Translations under genes and position numbers: made by a program
Shown here: in pieces, positions 12,500 to 24,910 of the stretch
How positions within the stretch are numbered: the stretch's first letter is position 1
Layout of the letters: each line of letters begins with the position of its first letter
The notes under the pieces: model-generated
The model's input: the letters and a program-made list of their open reading frames with translations, nothing else
Told to the model about the DNA's origin: nothing
The model's database searches: none
Source of the DNA: Anthopleura xanthogrammica
Lineage: Eukaryota; Cnidaria; Anthozoa; Actiniaria; Actiniidae
DNA: 64,000 bases
Assembly: GCA_964019055.1 (NCBI GenBank)
Contig: OZ025212.1
Span: forward strand, 15,797,590 to 15,861,589
Direction: 5' to 3'

Positions 12500-15400
12500 G
12501 AAACAAAGACTTGGGCAACACATAAATAAGAACGAAACAAAACAAAACAAACAAAGGTAGTAAGATAAAAAGACAGCCAATTCTTATTCCATACAATAAC
12601 GAGCAACACGCAGTCCTCCTAACACTAGCAATCAGTACTCGAGGAGCATCTAACTAGCTAGGGTCAGCATGGCGTAGGAGTTGCATGTCCTCAGCTGCTC
12701 GAAAGTGCTAAATTAAGAATTTTATTGTCACATGACAGTTGAATTAGAGGTTTGTCTTGCTAGAGAAGGAATTAACATGACGTGGGAAGAACATCACAAA
12801 TGATGTGCCCTCAACTTGAGTGACTTTTATAAGTGTTTAGTTTACTAGTTGACTACGAAAAAAGATATCCTTGCTGTAAAATAAATAACTACAGCTTATT
12901 GAATCAAATTTTCGAGCTTTTCCGTGATCCTTTGCTCATTAGGTTTCAGTGAATGTGAAGGACATTTGTTTACTTTTGAGGATGTGTCACATTTGGAGGA
13001 GAAGACATTCGAATATCGTGACAAGCGCCAGCGCGTATTTTCCTAATCATTCCTAATTTTCAAGCAGAATTTTCCGCAGTATTAGCCATTTAGTCATTTA
13101 CTATTTATAAACCGGGCCAAAACTGTGGCGTTTTGTTTCTGTTGCTTAGCGACAAGAACAGACGTCATGTTTCCTTAGCAACAAGCAAATATCAGTTCCA
13201 AGGCTCTGCATAATAATAATCAAGCAGTAATTCTTCAAGGCTCGCAACTTATCCATTACGCGGTAATTCTTCAGGTCGATCTGAACCAATCCCGTATATA
13301 AGAGACGTGAATGCAGTTACCAGGGCCCACGAGACATGCAATAATACACATATTTGTACGAGTCTAGATGCCCGATACCAGTGCCTTAGGGCATTCAAAT
13401 ATTTCTAAAAAGTCCAAAAAATAGTAGGAAAACTCTCACCTTGCCTCGTGAGTCTAGACATTAGATTAAGGTCAAAAAATTCATCCAAAAATACCATTTT
13501 AGTTATAAAAATGTGATATTTTCATTCATGCAGAGGTGTACGTATAGGCTTTAGATCAAGGCATTACACGTAAAATCAAGATATTGACTTCCCAGCTAAA
13601 ACATTATCACCTACTAATGATCTATCATAAGTAAGGGATTTATTTAAACAAATAAAAAGCGAGAAAAAACTTATCGGTAAAGTAGAGATAAAATAAAAAG
13701 GTTGGCTGAAGGAAATATAATGATAAAAAAGGCGAAAGAAAAGAGAAGAAAAGTTGAAATAAAAGAAATATAAAAACGTTCAAAGTTTGCCACTGGTAAT
13801 GATAAAGATATTTTTTTCAATTTATGAATTGACATTGTTTTTGGAATATAAAAAGCCTGTCGGAAAAGAATAGAGCTAATATGGTAAACACTGATGGGCA
13901 AATGGAAGAGTCCGCAAATAAAATATAGAGCGCAAGCAATGGAAAACTATGCATAGTTGATGAAGATAACTAAAGTTGAATAGTGAAGTAAGAAAAGAAA
14001 GATGAAATCATACAAAAGATTTTAAAGTACTTGCCCTAAATAACATACCTTCAAAACAAAGATTATTTGTTCTCTTTTCTGCGTTTTTTTCTTTCTTTTT
14101 TTCTTCTTTCCTTCTTTCGATCCTTTCTTGAGCGTTTCCGAAACCAATTCGAAGCGAGCGAATTCCTCTTTTATTCCTAGTAACTATGTAGAAGTTCTTT
14201 TTTTCTTGGAATGCGCACTCTTGTCCAATACTGAAGTCTGTTGTAAGAATAGGAGTTGTGATAATGGAAATACCAAGTCAATTTGGAAATATGAAAAATT
14301 CCTAGTCACAGCGGAATTATGAAACAATATGATTCAGATACTGTTGCCGGGGAATTGTAAGTTGCAGAGTCAATCCGTGAAAAAATAACAAGAAGTTTGA
14401 AAGGAAGAATGTTATCACACGCTAGATCTTTGGACATAAAATGAGATGACGATGTTACGATACCTATATGCACGATTGCTATCAGCGGACGTGATAATGC
14501 TCTTGATTTTTACAATAAATGATATTGAATCTCGTATGGAAAGCGGGATTTCTTCAAGGATTGACGCTACACGGACTTACCAAGCTAACTGATACTGACA
14601 AAGTTTGAAATAAGATCAGAGAAGAGCTTATCGACCACTTAAGCACCGAGTGAGTGTTTACACAACAAGTGTTTGTCAATATGCTCACAATTCCCTTCGA
14701 ATACACTTTGGGAAGCACCCTAATGTTCTGTTCATCCGTCTGTACAATTAATAGGTTATAAGCTTGATTTCAACGAATGAAATAACTGAATGACAAATTG
14801 GGGCGAACACGAGGGGAGGGTTGGGGAATTTGTTGAGCAGTAATATACTACTTATAATTATATTATCAAGTTAAACTTCAATTTCAATTTGGATAATGAA
14901 CAATATTATAGAAGGCAAGAAGGAAGAATTTCAGTACAATATTTTCATAAACAGATGATAAGTTCAGCTGGCTTCAATGTCTTCCATTAATATACCAGCG
15001 ATTCGGGAGATTAACTAAGTGAGGAAAGAAATGAATATTAAATGAGAAGATCTATCAACAAAGTGGGTGTTGTTTACCCAAAATGAGTTCATTTTACGAA
15101 AAGTCGTCATGTGTGTTTTGTGATATCGGAACCAACTATCACTGAACAACCTTAGGGGATAGGTCGTTTCAATATTAAAGGTTATTTCATGCTGTGCTGT
15201 TCTTGAAATATTGTTATCTATGTCCTTACTATACATGGCCCACGAAGCAAGCTTAAACTGAAGTGGTGGGGCTATGAGCCGTTTTCGAAGACCAATAAAG
15301 ATACCATTTTTTTTTAGATTTCCTTAAAAATCTTACTACCCTCCCCCTCGATCCGCGGGCCCTGACATGACGATGATGATGTAGCCCCTAGAGTAAGTAG

Positions 15401-15730
15401 TGTCCTATTCCCTAGAGGCATTGTGCATTATTGTGCATTATTCTAGAACATTCTAGAACAATGGCCCGAACATCTCGCAATTCTGGAACATCTTTGCTTC
15501 ATTCGAATAAGTCGGTTTGTGTCAATATAAGAATTTGTGAAAGTTACTAAGGATAATAGCAATGCTGATGTAGCTGCATCATTCGGCGATGCTTTGACAG
15601 ACAAGCATTCTATTATATAAATCATGAACACACTCGGTAATAACAGTACTTGAAGGACGATATTTAATCAATAGTTAGGAAAGTTACATTCAAAAAATTA
15701 AGATCAACGGTGAAAATGGAGTCTCTCGCT
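12500..15730. other. Gene-free stretch
   Basis: No exon chain could be supported. Short poly-pyrimidine runs (14085-14130) and scattered low-complexity tracts only. Confidence 0.5.
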
Positions 15731-15740
15731 TGAGTCAAAG

Positions 15741-15845
15741 CATTTTTCCCGGGTTCTCCGATTTTCTTCCCTTCAAAGAATCTTAAATGCTCAAAACATA
15801 TCAGCCAAGAGGTTGTTTCAGGGTTCGATAACATTGAAGCAATCT
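15741..15845 (+). mobile_element. Truncated SINE with tail unit
   Basis: The body part 'tttttcccgggttctccg' is followed directly by the tail phrase 'agaggttgtttcagggttcg'. This juxtaposition links the tail unit to the SINE. The tRNA-like head is missing or unrecognisable. Confidence 0.6.
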
Positions 15846-17469
15846 GGGTTAACAGATAAAACTAAATTATAAATCATGCTTCAAAATCCTTGAAAATTCC
15901 TTTTCCTATTTTATTTCATTTCCAGTTTCTTTTTTCTTTCCTTTTTTCTTCATTTCTTCAAAAATTTTCAAGAAATATGACAATACACTGCTAGTTTCCC
16001 ACTGTTGTATTTTATGAAAAAGACGTCATCCCAAGTAGCATATTTTCTGCCGCCTGTCATATCCACATATAGGAAGAAGGATGTTGATGGTCGACTCAAT
16101 CTATTTCGAGACCATTAGTAGCCTTATGATCCGTTAGACAAACACAAAAAAAAAAAAAAAAAAAAACAACACAGAAAATCAACAAAGAAGACCACTAGTG
16201 AGATATGAATTATTGCCCTTGAAAATAAGAAAAGTACTCATAAAACAATATTTGGTGTACTTGTGTGTTTTGACGTGTGCCTCCCGTCTTTACCTCCTGT
16301 ATATCAAGCGGTTCAGTTCAGATTCATATTAACTCCTTACCTTATCAAACAACCTTACATTCACTTGACAACAATAAAAAGCTTTTGAAGAACCTTGATG
16401 AATTGTGTTAAGTACTTACACAAGTGCGAAAGTCGATCCAGAGGCGTTTCTTAAAATACGTCACGGCTATATTCTGAGTATTTAGATATTCAGTTCAATT
16501 GCGTTTTTCATTTACAAAAAAAAAAAAAAAGGTATTTTTAGGAAGTATGAATAAATTCAGGCCATCGATAGTTTTACATAACAGCTTATGGTGGAAGACT
16601 AGTCAACTATAGACTATTCTGGAAGAAAAATATACCTAGTTTAGCGAAATATTAGTTAACCACATTAGTTTCTATGAGTTTCTATGGTATTTTCGCTCAT
16701 AATCTCAAGAGCAAGAATCGTTTCTCACGATACTAACAAAAGACTCGTCAATTTTTCCTTCAAATTTATAACATTTTCATCTGCATTTAATAGTTCATTT
16801 GTAATATTCATTTGTAATATTCATTAGGTCAACATATCGAGTACTGGATAATCTATGATTGTTCAGAGCGATTGGAAGTACTTATGTGCTGATATTGGGA
16901 CTCGTTATCCAAATATCGAGAGCCAAAGCTAGCCATAATATTTCCCCAAACTAATTCAGCTTTTCTACCTATTTTCATCGTCTCAAATCTATCAATTCTA
17001 TTTATTCATTTTCCATCAAACACTATTACAATTTCTCTATGAGATGAAAATTAAAGTTCATTATAAACTTACTTACCAGTTGTCGTCTTGGAAGTTCTAA
17101 CAAATTTTTTTTTTTAAATCTTTCATGTGTTTTATCTCAGTGTCGTATTTGTAATGTATCCCTGAAAAGAAGTTAAGATATATTATTAGTAGTTCTGGCG
17201 GATTTACATTGATGTTGTAAAAAAGCCGAGGCGAACCTATTAACTTGAATATAATGAAGTTACCTCTTGTAAAGTATAGCGGACTTTGTATTTTGAAAAT
17301 AAAAGCTTTGGCCCCACTGAAGCAGTTCCTCAGTAGTTAAGCAGACTCACCTAGAAAATAATCAATGAAAACATTAGAAATCCAGTAATAAAAGAATACT
17401 TTGGAAACAGGTCAGATCGGATGGCTGAAATGCAGGAAAAATTACCAATATGTTCACGAATGTCTCGAC

Positions 17470-17708
17470 TAAAACGTGGAAGACCTAGTTTTTAAATGAA
17501 GCGGAACATTTGCCAAAAAAAAAAAAAAAACACTTACTGAGAGCCGTGTACTGGTACGTTAAAGTAATATGGGAATCCTTTTTGCCAGAGTTTTTTAATT
17601 ATTGCAAGAAAATAATCAGGTACGTGATGAATAGCCAAGTGAAAAAAATGCAAGGTGGATTCGCACAAGAGACGTTAAATATAAATAGCAATAATATTAC
17701 AATAGGGA
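17470..17708. repeat. Source copy of a 240-bp dispersed duplication
   Basis: This segment (from 'aaaacgtggaagacctag' to 'caataatattacaatag') recurs almost unchanged at about 19279-19509, with only poly-A length and a few base differences. Function unknown; no protein frame runs through both copies. Confidence 0.85.
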
Positions 17709-18078
17709 TTCACCAAGACTGTTACGTAGTAACCAGTTGGCAGTAATATCCAGTGAGTGTGAAATGACGACACGGCTGTTAATGGTTTTTTTCTTTTCAA
17801 ATCAGTCTTAAAGTCATTTCAACCAAGTTTTGGTATTGTTCAACTCACTTGAGTTAGTGGTTTGGTTCAAGTAAGAACGGAAATGATCGGCCAAATAAGT
17901 TGGACTAATTTTTGATTTATGTGTGAGAGAAGAAGTAGTTATCAAGCGATTAGTATTTAGAAAAGCGTAATATTTCACGAAGTTGTGGTTTGCTATTGTT
18001 CTTGGCTCAAGAATCATGCTGGCTTGTTCTTAATGTAAATTCTGCATAAGAAAGAAAGTCTACAGGGCAACACTCAAC

Positions 18079-18597
18079 ATGAATGAATGAATGAATGAAT
18101 GTATGTATGGATGTATGAATGGATGAATGAATGAATGAATGAATGAATGAATGAATGAATGAATGAATGAATGAATGAATGAATGAATGAATGAATGAAT
18201 GAATGAATGAATGAATGAATGAATGAATGAATGAATGAATGAATGAATGAATGAATGAATGAATGAATGAAGGAATGAATGAATGAAGGAATGAATGAAT
18301 GAATAAATAAAGGAATGGATGGATGGATGGATGGATGGATGGATGGATGGATGGATGGATGGATGGATGGATGGATGGATGGATGGATGGATGGATGGAT
18401 GGATGGATGGATGGATGGATGGATGGATGGATGGATGGATGGATGGATGGATGGATGGATGGATGGATGGATGGATGGATGGATGGATGGATGGATGGAT
18501 GGATGGATGGATGGATGGATGGATGGATGGATGGATGGATGGATGGATGGATGGATGGATGGATGGATGGATGGATGGATGGATGGATGGATGGATA
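18079..18597. repeat. (GAAT)n then (GGAT)n compound microsatellite
   Basis: About 210 bp of GAAT (18079-18291) is followed, after a short interrupted join, by about 283 bp of GGAT (18315-18597). The open frames across it (MDGW and IHPS/IHSF polymers) exist only because a 4-bp repeat without stops reads through in every frame. Confidence 0.97.
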
Positions 18598-19233
18598 AAT
18601 AAATAAATAGAAAATAGGGAAGGAAAAAAAGCTCTCAAAAAAAATGTTTAGCGAGTGACAAGAGAAGAGAAAAAGAAAAAAAAGGGAAAGAATAAGCGTT
18701 GCTAAAAATGCATTGAATTTGATAAAGTGGAACCATAATTTATATTTCGAATCTGTAGATAACGTGACGAACGTGACGAACACGGTCACGAATCTCTACA
18801 CAGTTTGTCACGTTGTTTATCTGGTCTACCCACATCTGCTTGTCATATTCTAATTCAGGAAAGTTTTAATGGTTCATCAACTCTTGCACCTTGTCTTTGC
18901 ACACTTCAATTGTGTCAAATATTACTTCTTCTTTGACTTATAAATTACTTCACGAAAGCAAAAACGAACGTGTCAATGAATGAACAAATGAATGAATAGC
19001 ATCATCATAAAATGGGAATTGCAAAGTAATATCCCATCTGCTGAGAAATATACTTATAGAAAACCAATGGAAACCATGAATAGCGATCCGTGGTACCCTA
19101 TCAAGTATATTGATCACTTGTTAGAATTCTTGAAGACGACTTTTTGATCGAAAATGCTTTACCCTAAATAAGTTGTCGGTGAAAAATAGAGACATGCTAA
19201 AATACACCATGCTGGGTGGTATTACTCGCTCTT

Positions 19234-19551
19234 GTCAGTTAGAGGGACCCCTCAGGAGTCCATGAAGGGACTTGATTGACCAAAACGTGGAAGACCTAGT
19301 TTTTAAATGAAGCGGAACATTTGCCAAAAAAAAAAACACTTACTGAGAGCCGTGTACTGGTACGTTAAAGTAAAATGGGAATCCTTTTTGCCAGAGTTTT
19401 AATTATTGCAAGAAAATAATCAGGTACGTGATGAATAGCCAAGTGAAAAAAATGCAAGGTGGATTCGCACAAGAGACGTTAAATATAAATAGCAATAATA
19501 TTACAATAGTCAGTTAGAGGGATCCCTCAAGAGTCCATGAAGGGACTTGAT
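19234..19551. repeat. Insertion of the 240-bp copy flanked by a 43-bp direct repeat
   Basis: A 43-bp sequence (gtcagttagagggacccc...) at 19234-19276 recurs at 19509-19551 with two mismatches. Between the two lies the second copy of the 17470-17708 segment. The arrangement looks like a templated insertion with duplication of the target. Confidence 0.85.
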
Positions 19552-20264
19552 GCTTTTTTCATATTCACAAGGTACAACCCTATGTTGAATGTTGTTGAAA
19601 TAAAAAATGTCATTCTATATAGTGATTAAGTTTATACACCTTCTCATAGGCCCACCTCTATAACAGTTTGCTCATCATCCCAACTCTCTGTTATAAACCC
19701 ATCAAAATCCCTCACGAATGATAAGAAACCCAGACCAGGCGGTGGTCGCACTCTCCTCGAAAAGCATTATGGGAGCATTATGAAATACGAGTCATTTGCG
19801 ACACGTTGTGGTGCAGAGCAAATCAATCTCTTAGTTCAACCTCCGTGTTTTAAACTTTTCATACAACTATTTTCACAATAATTGTTTACATATAGGGTAT
19901 CATAATATTTCGTAGTAAAATATACTTGAAATTGCTTACTATCAATCACGTGACTTTTCTGGATTTGACTGGAGGGCAAACATGGTTGACTGGGGGGCAA
20001 CTAGCGATTCTTAAATCAAATCATGTCAAAATAACTCCTCAAAGTATTCTATCTGACTATTTGTACAACATGAAACCAGAAAATAAGATACACACACAAC
20101 CTCCAACATTCTCCAAGCCAGTGAAAACGGAGATACTACCGGAAGTGACGTCTATTGATAGTAAGCAATATAGAACAGTATTCAAAATCTTGGTCTTATT
20201 CAACACATCCACATCGATGACAAACAAAAATATGACCCGAGAGGTCAAGCTATGCGTGACAATG

Positions 20265-20345
20265 CGTGAAAACATAGTTAATAGAGGGGACTGTCCCCTC
20301 TATCATAGTTAACTCTATTAACTATGCCTCTATTAACTATGGTGA
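20265..20345. repeat. Imperfect nested palindrome
   Basis: 'catagttaatagagggg' is followed by 'cccctctatcatagttaac' and then by two further 'tattaactatg' arms, so several alternative hairpins can form. Confidence 0.7.
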
Positions 20346-21659
20346 AAACCAAAATAATTTTAGTTTTTAGAGAATTGTAAGACCAAAAAAAACCCAGTAC
20401 ATTATTTAAGTGTAGCTTAAATTCAGAACGAAATAAAAGTTTCAATTAGATGTGTTTGTTTCACACCAGGACTGTTCAGGCAGCTTTTATGAATTACTGC
20501 AGCCAGTGACGACAGTGACAGTTCAAGTGACATTTCGGCGAAAATCGGACTACAAAAGCATAGTTTTGAAACCCAGAAAACTGAGAAATAACGAGGGGAG
20601 CGATGGAAGTTTCTGAAAGAACGACATTTGTACTACACTATAAAATATCTGAATTACTAAAAAATAAGGAAAATATCACCCGATTTATGAACCGTCATCA
20701 AATTACAACCGCAGGATTGATAAACACGACGTATACATGAAAACTTTAAATTCTTCAGAAATATGACGAGAATAATAATAGAATGACTTGGATATCATAG
20801 TTGGATAACCATGCATGTAATCAGCTTCAAAAGATTACACCAATCCAGAAAATATATCTTGTATAAAACCGAATATGAAGTTACCTGTCTGAAAACACGA
20901 ACAAGCCATGATCATTTGGAGAAATGTGTGAAAATGTAATCCAATAATGCTTTTCGAGGAGAGTGCGAACACCGCCTGAACCCAGACCTTATAAACGGGA
21001 TTTGACGGTAGTTGATCTGGGTTCAGTGTTATCAAAACGGTCCAAAACTGACGGCGAATTAATAATATTAGTAGTTAATAATAAGTCGAGTTATTCCTCT
21101 AATAGTGTAGTTGGTGAGTGGATATATAGTATTTGAGTATCGGATTCTCAGCTCGATCTGGCAAATATCTGGACCCAGTCAGGATAGATGAATACTTGTC
21201 CGAAGCACAATCATTCATTAAAACCCCGCCTCGAAAAGAACTCTTACCATTAGAAGAATGACCTCCGTACTTTCTCGTCTTCTTCTTTCTTTTGACGATG
21301 TTTTTTAACCTAGGAATAAATTAACGAAAGTAAGTGGGACCTGCAGGGGCAGATCCTAAAGAAACGAAACAGTTGAGTAAATAAATGAATATGCAATCAT
21401 CCAGTAAAATCAAGCTGAAAGTCTTTTATTACCTACGTAATGTAATGGCAATCGTCCGAGATATCTAAAGTAACTGTACTCAGTACAGTAAGATACCTAA
21501 GACTGCTTAGAGGACAGCGAGTATCACTGACTTGGCTATCTTGGGCTGCGTTTGAATCAAACCATCTGGGAAATGTCAAGATCATTTTAAAATTAAAATA
21601 GGTAAGTGTCGGTACTGTGTATGTTTAATTCCGCATAATATCTGTCATCTAACATTTCC

Positions 21660-21990
21660 TTCACTCTCAGTGGCTTCAATGACTTCAAGCCGAGGGTCGT
21701 GAAGGGGTTTTCCGTGATTTGACCTTTTTTGGACCGTGATTCGTGAAATTATGTCTGTGATGATTTATGAATTTCAGTTCCCCGTGATGCGTGATGCGTG
21801 ATGCGTGATGCGTGATGCGTGATGCGCGATGCGTGATCTGCATATTTTGAAAACCTTGATTCGTGATTTTGCATCGGTTTTCGTGAACATTGGATTTACA
21901 CCCTGATTCCTTTTATCAAGGCCGGTTTTTGTTCATTAACCGTATTGTTGTGATTCGTGAACAGATTTATAAAAAAATGTTCGTAATTCG
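21660..21990. repeat. 'cgtgatg' heptamer array in a gtgattcgtga-rich block
   Basis: About seven 'gatgcgt' units at 21784-21838 lie inside about 300 bp rich in 'gtgattcgtgaa'-type phrases. Non-coding. Confidence 0.8.
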
Positions 21991-22449
21991 AGATCAATAT
22001 CCCCTTCAACACTCTGTCAATACTTACTATCCTTGTTCAGTTTAGTTCTTTCGCCAACAGTCGCGTAGGGCCAAAGATTCTACTGACAAAACGTTCAAGA
22101 GCTTGTTTAGGCTTGCATTTTAGTTATGACATCAGGCCGAAAACAAACCACTCGATTCGTGTGACGTCGTGAAATCCTGAAACCAGAAATATGTCAGTCA
22201 GTCGGTCGGTCAATAGCATCCTCAACTCGAAACGACTACTGAAAAATAATGAATCGCCTCTAATCAGGGAGAACGTGGACTCCAGGTTAGAGAAACTCAA
22301 AACAAAATAAAAACAAAGCAAAAGAGAAAAGAACAAATAAACAAACAAAAAACAAAAACAAAAAACAAGGAAAAAACCAGAGGAAAAAAAAACGAAAATA
22401 AAACAACAAGAAAGCAAGCATAAAATTTAAAAAAGTAGAAATCATATCA

Positions 22450-24300
22450 CTAACCTTTTTAATAATTTCGAATAAAATTCCTCAATGAATAATAAAAACT
22501 TTCGGCAGCAAATCTTCTATGAACCTCTGAGACTCAATTTTAAAAGAGTTTGCTAATATTACACTATAATACTAATAATATAATCTGAAGAGGTGAAAAC
22601 AAGAAAATAAGACCTTATAGGTAAACCACGTTTTATGGATATTCCGTCGAGACTCTCTGACTCTTTTTCTCAGTAGAAAACTAAAAACATTGAAAAACGT
22701 TTAGACAACTTGTTTGATTAGTATGTCTTCTTGAATAGAACCGTTGAAAATAATATCTATAGGTGCTTCATTACGCTTGGCGTCAAGCTGTCAGCTATTT
22801 TGATTGGACAGTCTGTGTACAATTTTATTGGTCAAAAAGGAACACTTGATTGGTTTCTCTCCTTGTTTCGTGAAATTTGAACACTTACTTTACTCAGCTC
22901 CAACTTATCATGCAGTTGACATGTTTTTTTAGATATATTTCTTCAATTATTGATTACATGGGAACGGGCCCGAAAATAAACTGTTTATTAACTTGATTCA
23001 ATTGTTATTTGTACCGTATATATATATATATATACCGTCTGTTTTTTCTGACACATGTGATATCAAGGTGCCTTGGTCCTGGAGTTAGTTACCATAAAGG
23101 CTACAAAGCTGAGAATGAATAGGATTATGGGTAGATATATTTTACACATTTCAATCGCTCAATAACTATTGATGGGAATGAGATCTTTTGCCAGTTACAG
23201 TTTCACCTCCTGTGAGCATCGTCAAGCTGCACTTTGTATCAAAAGCTTTACTTGTTGGACATGAAATGTTTCCCATGATCCTCAGCGGTCTCAGCTTTGT
23301 AGGTTTTTGATGACTAACTTTATTGAAATTCAAACATAATACAAGCTAAGCTTAAAACGACAGTTGCTTAGCAAGCTTGAAATGTATTTTATTTATGTGT
23401 AAATAATGTCAGCACAGAAGAAAATATGCTGGAAAAACCTGCAGACAAAGTGTGGGAAAATTCCATATTGTTGTGACCTTTCGCTGATTGGATTCACATC
23501 ACCCATACTGCATTTCGGGCTTGGTATGCAACAAACAACAAAACCTTCACCAACCGTTTTTGAAATAGCTGTATATCAAAAGGCAAGGAAAGCATTGAAA
23601 AAGAGCACGACTAAGTTAACAAATATCAAGGTAAAGAATGTTGCTGAAGAGCTTTAACAGTTGTTGATTGGTGTGTGAGATCGGATAAACCATTCACTTC
23701 GTAATTGCCCTATGACAGCGTCACAACTTGTTTATAAGAGGTACAGAATGGTGAAGAACAATAAGAATTTGGACTAATTTTACTCTGCAGCTGAATGGAT
23801 AGCTCTGATATGTGTGGTTTTTAGATATTTTATAACTTCACTGGGGTTTATCCAACAATATAAACGTTATTGCTTTTCTACGTTCTAAAATATACAATTT
23901 TTGGCAGTTTTCTTCGTGTTGTTTCTGTTTTGTCCCCTCTTAAGAATTCTTAGCATGAAAAAACAAAAGATACTTTCATGTGACGTCATAATGAAATAGA
24001 GCACTTATTTACATCATTAGCCGACTTGACGTCCGACTTGACAAGTCAAGAGAATTCTGTTTTTATAACGTATTGAAAAAGGAATGGCTATTAACCACGT
24101 CGTCAAGAGGCAATAAACCCAAGTGTACTCAGCTTGAGGGCTGGAAATCAAGTTCAGTTTATGAATAAATACACAAAAGATATGAAATGATTTTTACTTA
24201 TTTTGAAAAGAGCGGACGACTTTTATGACGTCATCGCTGTCTAGTATTTACTAGTGAAGCAAATACAGGCCATAAGAGTTTCTGATATGATTGCCGGCAA
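22450..24300. other. Gene-free stretch with a short unassigned ORF
   Basis: The 83-codon plus-strand ORF at 23406-23657 has a fairly protein-like composition (CGKIPYCCDLSLIG), but I do not recognise it and see no splice partner. It could be a transposon relic. A 135-bp stretch at 23868-24002 resembles 24769-24902. Confidence 0.35.
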
Positions 24301-24326
24301 TGGTACATGCGTGTTATGAGAAAACC

Positions 24327-24542
24327 AACCCCAGTAGAACCTCTGCTGAGCGGCCACATCTAGGGGATTGTCAGGTGGCCGTTCATATAGAGGTTAGTCG
24401 CTTAACAGAGGTTCTAGTATAAAGTATAGGTTGGTCGCTTAACAGAGGTTCTAGTATAAAGTATAGGTTGGTCGCTTAACAGAGGTTCTAGTATAAAGTA
24501 TAGGTTGGTCGCTTAACAGAGGTTCTAGTATAAAGTATAGGA
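24327..24542. mobile_element. pogo-like MITE with 37-bp tandem expansion of its right end
   Basis: Left end 'cagtagaacctctgctgagc' faces 'gcttaacagaggttctag' in inverse orientation. Ends of the form CAGTAGAACCTC are typical of pogo/Tigger-type elements. The right-end unit is present four times with a period of 37 bp (24393-24540), the copies being nearly identical. Confidence 0.65.
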
Positions 24543-24910
24543 AGGGCCTTTTACCAATGATTACATTTCCTGGTCTTCACAGTAAAACTCTCTCCAGCTG
24601 ATATGAGAAAAATATTAGCCAATCAGAATCGAGAAAATTTGCAAAACTAAAAAACAGCAAATCATGGATGCGAGTACAGTGGCTTTGCAAATTGAGTAAG
24701 TCTTGTTTTCAAACATTTTATGACCCGCTGTTTATCCTATAATATATATTAAAGCACTTGGTGGCTATTATTACTTTTCTAAGTTCTATAAAATACAACA
24801 TTTCAGCGTGTTCTTTGTGCTGTTTTGTCCCTTTCCTTCGACCATGATCCTTAACGTCAAGATAAAGCAATGTTTCATGTTACGTCATAGTGAAATAGAA
24901 CAATAAATCT

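Noticed and set aside
18007..18789. 260-codon [11 protein letters not shown] and MDGW ORFs
   Set aside because: Readings of (GAAT)n and (GGAT)n in several frames.
19926..20312. 128-codon plus-strand ORF
   Set aside because: Composition is not protein-like over its length, no splice partner or motif, and it runs into a palindromic repeat.
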